Source of the DNA: JAZIHH01 sp036678685
GTDB lineage: Bacteria; Bacillota; UBA4882; UBA10575
Assembly: GCA_036678685.1 (NCBI GenBank)
Contig: JAZIHH010000016.1
Span: 20,557 to 84,556, forward strand
Direction: 5' to 3'
DNA length: 64,000 nucleotides
Part shown: piece after piece, positions 59,652-64,000 of the stretch
Numbering within the stretch: position 1 is the first letter of the stretch
Layout of the letters: every line of letters begins with the position of its first letter
Notes under the pieces: model-generated
Seen by the model: the letters and a program-made list of their open reading frames with translations, nothing else
What the model was told of the DNA's origin: nothing
Databases searched by the model: none
Translations under genes and position numbers: made by a program

Positions 59652-61253
59652 TTATTCAACAGTATGCCATGAAGCGGCCTTCCATAGAGCACAAAATTCT
59701 TCTTCTTTCTTGTCTTTCTTAACCAGAAAGGCATCAAGACAAGCAATTAACCGGGACATTTTTCTTTGCAGCAAAGCATATTGCGGTGAAGAAGCACCGC
59801 CGCCCGCCAGACGGCAATGGAGAGGGAAAATCTCCCGCAGGTAGATACCGGCCACCGCCTTTTGCACCCTCTCCGGAACCAAAGGAACGCGCAGCGATTT
59901 TATCTCCGCAAAATTAATATTGGGCGTTCCCACCCCGTTTTTGATCCGGAGGATCTGAACCCGCCCGAATTTACCCATCAGAAAAATCCAGACAAAAAGG
60001 GGGTCTATGTTCCGTAATCTGATCCGGTCCACAAAACAACTGACATTGGCCGGTTCCTCCCCCAGGTAGACGCCGGACCGGAAGCGAAGAAGCGAACCTT
60101 CGCCGGAACGCGAAAACAAAAGGTCTCCCCGACGGACCCGGCTCCGTTCCGGATCAAATTCGCCGCCCGGTGCCACCCGCAGGGCGGGACGGGGATTTGT
60201 TCCGGTGGGAAAAAGGTCTTTCTGGCCGAAAACAGGCACCCCGTTTTTTTGCGGCAAGGGTTTTTTCCCCGGAAGGATGGGTCCGTAAGATATTTTCTCA
60301 ATATAATTCGCCAGGGGGCTAAGGGGAAAAGCAACCTCCGCCAGGGCCCCGGTGAGGGCCGGGTCCCAAAAATTCGGGTGCCAGCGTTGCCGAGATAAAT
60401 CCTCCCTTTTCACCCAGGTTACCCCGGGGGAAACTTTTTTCCCCCCGTCCGTTAATACCCGCAGGACCGCCGGAAAATAAGCGGCCGGGTCTTTCATGCC
60501 GCAATATTCCATGCTGCCGAAGAGGGTTTCCCCTTTCTCCTCTTTTTCCCCGCGGGGTTCTTCTTTCCGGCGAAAAAAAACCAAAGCCGTCCGGGCCGGT
60601 GTTCCCCCGGACCGGAAAGTACCGGGCGGAAGCCCAATTACAGCTATGAGCGCCGCCCTCTGACAGAATTCCTCTCTCTCCCGCTGCAACCGTTGATTGG
60701 CCAGGTACCCGTCGGGCAGGATAACCGCTCCGTAACCGCCCGGGCGGCACAAAACTAAAAATCTCCTGACAAAAAGGGCTTCCACAGGCAACCGGGAAAA
60801 GTAATCCCGCTCCCTTTTGGGGAGAAAACCATCCCCCAAAAGCCAGCCCACCCTTTCCCGGTCATCACGGGCCAGCGCCCGGCAAAAACCTTCCTTGCCG
60901 CCCCTGCCAAAGGGGGGATTACCGATGACCAGTTCAAAAGTTCCCGGCGGAAGACGGGGATCGCTTAATAACCCGTCGGCATAAACCCACCTGGAAGCCA
61001 ATTCCGCGGGCGGACGCAGACGGGAATCAATTTCCACCCCGGTCGCCTGGGCGGGGGAGATTAAGCCCAAAGCAATACCGGAAGCAAGAAAGATTCCTTC
61101 TCCCGCCGCCGGATCGATCACCCGCATCTGTTTAAATGCCGCCGGCGGGATGATTTTGGTCAACATCCGCCAGGCAAAAACCGCCACGTGCTCCGGAGTA
61201 AAAAACTGTCCCCGGATCCTTCGCCGTTGTTTATCCGCTATTTTTTCCGCCAT
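59652..61253 (-). CDS. Fused N6-adenine DNA methyltransferase with specificity domain
   Basis: A 533-residue protein. The N-terminal methylase has the SAM motif VIDPAAGEGIFL (about 45-56) and the catalytic NPPFG (112-116), preceded by GQFFTPEHVA as in HsdM-type enzymes. From about residue 290 the C-terminal part resembles a type I target-recognition domain: SYGPILPGKKPLP, SRVRRGDLLFSRSGEGSL and GVGTPNINFAEIKSLRVPLVPERVQ. No restriction subunit or nuclease motif is near. Its start lies 23 bases inside the acetyltransferase gene. It is therefore a solitary methylase that could mark DNA for regulation, or a leftover of a type IIG or type I system. Confidence 0.85.
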   Translation of the reverse strand: MAEKIADKQRRRIRGQFFTPEHVAVFAWRMLTKIIPPAAFKQMRVIDPAAGEGIFLASGIALGLISPAQATGVEIDSRLRPPAELASRWVYADGLLSDPRLPPGTFELVIGNPPFGRGGKEGFCRALARDDRERVGWLLGDGFLPKRERDYFSRLPVEALFVRRFLVLCRPGGYGAVILPDGYLANQRLQREREEFCQRAALIAVIGLPPGTFRSGGTPARTALVFFRRKEEPRGEKEEKGETLFGSMEYCGMKDPAAYFPAVLRVLTDGGKKVSPGVTWVKREDLSRQRWHPNFWDPALTGALAEVAFPLSPLANYIEKISYGPILPGKKPLPQKNGVPVFGQKDLFPTGTNPRPALRVAPGGEFDPERSRVRRGDLLFSRSGEGSLLRFRSGVYLGEEPANVSCFVDRIRLRNIDPLFVWIFLMGKFGRVQILRIKNGVGTPNINFAEIKSLRVPLVPERVQKAVAGIYLREIFPLHCRLAGGGASSPQYALLQRKMSRLIACLDAFLVKKDKKEEEFCALWKAASWHTVE

Positions 61254-61725
61254 TTTTTCCGGTTGTGGGAAGCACCTCTTTCAACATGGCCTGTTCGTCA
61301 CAGTTGGGAAACTTCGGGCAGTTAATGCACTCTTTCCAAACTTTATGCGGCATCTCCTCTTTATCGATCAGCCGGAAACCGCATTTTTCAAAAAATTCCC
61401 GTTGGTATGTAAGGGCAAAGACCCGGGGAATCCCCAGTTCCCTGGCTTCCGCGAGCAATTTCTCCACCAGTTTCCGGCCGAGACCCCGTCCCATGGCCTC
61501 TGCCTTAAGCGCCAACGCCCTGATCTCAGCCAAGTCTTCCCAGATAATATGGAGACCGCCGGTGCCCAAAAACTCCCCGTCCTCTTCAACCACGGTAAAT
61601 TCCCGCAGCGATTCGTAGATCATACTCCTTGACCTGGGCAACATTAGTCCCTGTTCAGCATAGGAATTGATCAAAGCATGAAGATTCTCCACATCGGTCA
61701 TTCTGGCTTTACGGAAGATTACCAT
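61231..61725 (-). CDS. N-acetyltransferase (short ArgA-like, GNAT family)
   Basis: A 164-residue GNAT protein. The acetyl-CoA loop is AEAMGRGLGRKLVEKLL and the C-terminal signature KVWKECINCPKFPNCDEQAM, with three clustered cysteines, is typical of the short clostridial-type N-acetylglutamate synthases. It probably makes N-acetylglutamate for arginine synthesis, although no arg genes are present. ATG 61725 has AAAGGATG upstream. It overlaps the methylase gene. Confidence 0.85.
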   Translation of the reverse strand: MVIFRKARMTDVENLHALINSYAEQGLMLPRSRSMIYESLREFTVVEEDGEFLGTGGLHIIWEDLAEIRALALKAEAMGRGLGRKLVEKLLAEARELGIPRVFALTYQREFFEKCGFRLIDKEEMPHKVWKECINCPKFPNCDEQAMLKEVLPTTGKNGGKNSG

Positions 61726-61832
61726 AAAGAATTACATCCTTTCACAGAGCCGTTAAGATACCACCATCCGTCTATTCGTCACTTTTCCATAAATTCCTCC
61801 GCCTTGCGGGCTGTTTTTACAGCCGGAGAATA

Positions 61833-61862
61833 AAAAAAAAAGACTTAAACAAGTTCTGCTCA
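61833..61862 (-). terminator. Probable terminator of the tRNA operon
   Basis: On the minus strand a weak AACTTGTTTAAGT hairpin is followed by ten T, about 20 bases after tRNA-Phe. Confidence 0.55.
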
Positions 61863-61883
61863 AGCCCATGGATAATAATTATA

Positions 61884-61959
61884 TGGTGCCAAGGGGCGGA
61901 ATCGAACCGCCGACACGAGGATTTTCAGTCCTCTGCTCTGCCAACTGAGCTACCTTGGC
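61884..61959 (-). tRNA. tRNA-Phe (GAA)
   Basis: A 76-base cloverleaf with encoded CCA. Acceptor GCCAAGG / CCTTGGC, anticodon loop CTGAAAA with GAA, T-arm GGTTCGATTCC. Last of five tRNA genes in one minus-strand operon. Confidence 0.97.
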
Positions 61960-61973
61960 ACTCTGGATGGCGA

Positions 61974-62051
61974 TGGCGGAGCCGACGGGACTCGAACCCG
62001 CGATCTCCAGCTTGACAGGCTGGTGTGTTAGACCGACTACACCACGGCTCC
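61974..62051 (-). tRNA. tRNA-Asp (GTC)
   Basis: Acceptor GGAGCCG / CGGCTCC with encoded CCA; anticodon arm CCAGC-CTGTCAA-GCTGG gives GTC; T-arm GGTTCGAGTCC. Confidence 0.97.
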
Positions 62052-62065
62052 GTGCAAAGTACGGA

Positions 62066-62142
62066 TGGTGGTCGCGACTGGATTCGAACCAGTGACCTCT
62101 GCGATGTGAGCGCAGCGCTCTGACCAGCTGAGCCACGCGACC
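62066..62142 (-). tRNA. tRNA-Val (CAC)
   Basis: Acceptor GGTCGCG / CGCGACC with A73 and encoded CCA; anticodon arm CTGCG-CTCACAT-CGCAG gives CAC, reading GTG codons. Confidence 0.96.
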
Positions 62143-62227
62143 CATTCTTTAATCGATTATAGCATTTTCCCCGCCATAAGTCAACAGAAAAAAATCCCCC
62201 TGTTAAACAGGGTGGAGATAATTTTTA

Positions 62228-62302
62228 TGGTAGTCCCAAGGGGATTCGAACCCCTGCCGCCGCCTTGAAAGAGCGGTGTCCTAACCCCTAGACGATGGGA
62301 CC
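62228..62302 (-). tRNA. tRNA-Glu (TTC)
   Basis: A 75-base tRNA with encoded CCA; anticodon arm CCGCT-CTTTCAA-GGCGG gives TTC; T-arm GGTTCGAATCC. U34 is an expected MnmA substrate. Confidence 0.97.
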
Positions 62303-62305
62303 ACA

Positions 62306-62381
62306 TGGTGGGCCATCGGCGAATCGAACGCCGGACACCCTGATTAAAAGTCAGGTACTCTGCCGACTGAGCTAATGGCCC
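62306..62381 (-). tRNA. tRNA-Lys (TTT)
   Basis: A 76-base tRNA with encoded CCA; anticodon arm CCTGA-CTTTTAA-TCAGG gives TTT. First gene of the tRNA operon. Confidence 0.97.
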
Positions 62382-62403
62382 GTTAGTTATACCGGACTAG
62401 TTT

Positions 62404-62432
62404 ATGATACAATATTTTTTCCCCGCTGTCAA
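62404..62432 (-). promoter_or_regulatory. Promoter of the tRNA operon
   Basis: TTGACA (62427-62432), 17 bases, TATCAT (62404-62409) on the minus strand, about 23 bases before tRNA-Lys. The ISLre2 element begins only 20 bases upstream of the -35. Confidence 0.85.
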
Positions 62433-62452
62433 CCCTGTTTTCACTGCGGGAT

Positions 62453-64000
62453 AGTGTCAAGACACTGTAGATTTTTTTGAACCTCACATCAATGATCTTG
62501 CCATCAAACTGCATTTTGTTTATTTAAAGCTTTTAAAGCAATTCTTGTTGGATTACTACCACTGCTGAAAAGTGGAATATTATTGTGATATCCTTTCCCC
62601 AATAATTTAGTATGCTTTAAGCGTTTTAGCTCTTTATGAATTACGTCCTTGATTTCAACAACAATTGGAATTGATGTCCTTGTCTCCAGGTATTGTTTGC
62701 TAATTGACTCACCATTAGCCTTGGCCACTCGCATATTAGCCATTTTCTCCGCCCCTTGCAGACTCCAAGCCATTGGGCGACTACTGAGCCTGGCGGCCAA
62801 AATATGGCTAACATGGCCCTCAGCGCTACAGCTTACGTGGGGGTTTTTCACGGCGTTTTCTATTCCATCCCAGTTGTACTTCACATATTTGATGGTATCA
62901 ATAATCCTTTTTTGTCGTGGCTGTTCTTCAGCGCGGTTTAAAGCTTCATCAAGACGCGCCAGGACTTTCTGTTTGTTTAATGACTTAATCCCCCAGTATA
63001 ACGGCTTTCTTAGTTCCGGAGCATGAGCGGTGGCCATTAGAATATATTTCGCCAGGTGAAATCGGTCTAAGATAAAGATGGCTCCGGGGATGTATTCCAT
63101 CCCTTGGCGGATCCAAAGAGCCCCGTCTCCAGATAGGTAAATCCGCTTAATACTTGAAAGTTCATAATTGGCTTCAAGGTAATCTAATACTCTCCACCAT
63201 AGTTCTTCCGGTTTCTCTTTGACGCTGGTAAAGTACTTCACTCGTTTTAACCGACGACGAGGATAATCCTCGATTCCTTCGTGGACATAAACCAGCCGGG
63301 CCTGCGCTCCTTTACGCCCTTTAACTTTGATGTGGTCTTCATCAGCTTCTATGTATAACTCGGAAACACGTCTTTTGGCTTGCGGTAATGGTTCGATTTT
63401 AGGGTTGAACTCTTTAACGCATAACGCTACTGTTTGCCTGCTAACCTTTAATACGGGATTATCCTTGCTGGCGTGGATAGTAGCCGCTTCATACGACATT
63501 CCAGTTGCTGCTTCCACAAGTTCAGCCTTTAAAGTTGCCCCTACGCGCATGTGGGGAGTGACACCAATTTGTTTGTCAACCAGGTAGGCATATTCTTCGC
63601 TTTCTCTATGTCGGTAATAGCTTCGGTGGTAGACGATCGGACCAAAAAGAGTTAAGATCTCTTTCCGGTCATTTTTTCGGACACGCTTCCAATTCGGGTC
63701 TTGCTTTGCATCCCCTTCAATCTTTTGCTTTAGGGTTTCGATGACATATCCCAATAAATCGCAACCTAGGCCGTCAAGCTCTTTCTTTAATTGAAGTTCA
63801 AAACTATGATAGTCGGTTTTACCATCTAATACAGTAAAAATTCTTTCTACAACCGAAAGGATTTTTTCTTCTACTAAACGAACTAAGTCCATGAGGAACC
63901 TCTGCCTCCTTCGGGGGGTATTCATTCTTGCCGAATGTGAGGTTCCTCTTCTCTTTTAGTAAAGATATCTCCTCCATAAAATCTACAGTAATTTTACACT
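62453..64000 (-). mobile_element. ISLre2-family insertion sequence
   Basis: Bounded by imperfect terminal inverted repeats of about 25 bases: the left end starts AGTGTCAAGACACTGTAGAT at 62453 and the complement of the right end starts AGTGTAAAATTACTGTAGAT at base 64000. Between them is one transposase gene. The right end coincides with the window edge, so the target duplication cannot be checked. The length, about 1.55 kb, fits the family. Confidence 0.9.
62504..63925 (-). CDS. ISLre2 family transposase (UPF0236)
   Basis: A 473-residue, apparently intact transposase. The N-terminal part (EFLQ-like helices, RVRKNDRKEILTLFGPIVYHRSYYRHR) and the middle YIEADEDHIKVKGRKGAQARLVYVHEG with catalytic acids, followed by IYLSGDGALWIRQGMEYIPGAIFILDRFHLAKYI, are the ISLre2 hallmarks. 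The frame is undamaged, so the element may still be mobile. Read towards the tRNA operon. Confidence 0.95.
   Translation of the reverse strand: MNTPRRRQRFLMDLVRLVEEKILSVVERIFTVLDGKTDYHSFELQLKKELDGLGCDLLGYVIETLKQKIEGDAKQDPNWKRVRKNDRKEILTLFGPIVYHRSYYRHRESEEYAYLVDKQIGVTPHMRVGATLKAELVEAATGMSYEAATIHASKDNPVLKVSRQTVALCVKEFNPKIEPLPQAKRRVSELYIEADEDHIKVKGRKGAQARLVYVHEGIEDYPRRRLKRVKYFTSVKEKPEELWWRVLDYLEANYELSSIKRIYLSGDGALWIRQGMEYIPGAIFILDRFHLAKYILMATAHAPELRKPLYWGIKSLNKQKVLARLDEALNRAEEQPRQKRIIDTIKYVKYNWDGIENAVKNPHVSCSAEGHVSHILAARLSSRPMAWSLQGAEKMANMRVAKANGESISKQYLETRTSIPIVVEIKDVIHKELKRLKHTKLLGKGYHNNIPLFSSGSNPTRIALKALNKQNAV

Noticed and set aside
61879..62145. An 88-codon minus-strand open frame
   Set aside because: It is a chance reading through three tRNA genes.

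Overview
The window comes from the chromosome of an endospore-forming member of the Firmicutes (Bacillota). The evidence is a sigma-K gene, a dipicolinate synthase subunit, a YlmC/YmxH-type sporulation gene, DUF1292, a lysine riboswitch and Firmicute-type promoters and Shine-Dalgarno sequences. Two features hint at a two-membrane (diderm) Firmicute such as Limnochordia/Hydrogenispora-like lineages: neither extracellular solute-binding protein has a lipobox cysteine, and a small secreted protein at 53287-53751 looks like a beta-barrel. This placement is inference. Most genes lie on the minus strand.

Layout. 1-4.7 kb: lysine riboswitch, dapB, dpaA (lysine/dipicolinate), ymxH, lipA-lipB (lipoate) and sigK. 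4.7-7 kb: biotin ECF transporter bioY-bioM-bioN behind a BirA operator. 7-18.8 kb: housekeeping genes (glycogen phosphorylase, mltG, DUF1292, ruvX, a ferredoxin-type aldo/keto reductase, a J-like membrane protein, mnmA, an MFS carrier, tex). 18.8-35.6 kb: a carbohydrate-catabolism island, bordered on the left by an ISLre2-type end remnant. It has a DeoR regulator, FGGY kinase, Zn-dehydrogenase, aldo/keto reductase, a large GH31 glycosidase, a sugar ABC importer without ATPase, a cupin phosphoglucose isomerase, an AroE-like dehydrogenase, a phosphotriesterase-fold hydrolase and a Gfo/Idh/MocA dehydrogenase. Two broken genes lie in it. Three of its promoters have the same layout: a TGATAA box fused to the -10, 14 nt after a TTGAC -35. 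35.8-41.5 kb: a complete oligopeptide importer (oppABCDF). 41.8-45.4 kb: MoxR/DUF58/DUF4129. 45.5-46.5 kb: four tandem 246-bp GC-rich structured repeats bounded by perfect 19-bp inverted repeats, the most puzzling element here. 46.5-55.4 kb: two HD-GYP proteins, thpR, a membrane metallophosphoesterase, cinA, an atypical FtsH-like protease with a membrane partner, the barrel-like protein and CheX. 55.7-61.7 kb: a small export protein, an L,D-transpeptidase, a Ski2-type helicase, a solitary fused modification-specificity DNA methylase and an N-acetyltransferase. 61.9-62.4 kb: five tRNA genes with their own promoter, then an ISLre2 element that reaches the end of the window.

How the genes work together. 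The island appears to import an oligosaccharide or glycoside, cleave it with GH31 and process the product by oxidation (Gfo/Idh/MocA, Zn-dehydrogenase), possible lactone hydrolysis and ketose phosphorylation, all under the local DeoR protein. The exact substrate cannot be read from sequence. The BirA operator and the lysine riboswitch are confident cis-regulatory calls that also fix the function of the genes behind them.
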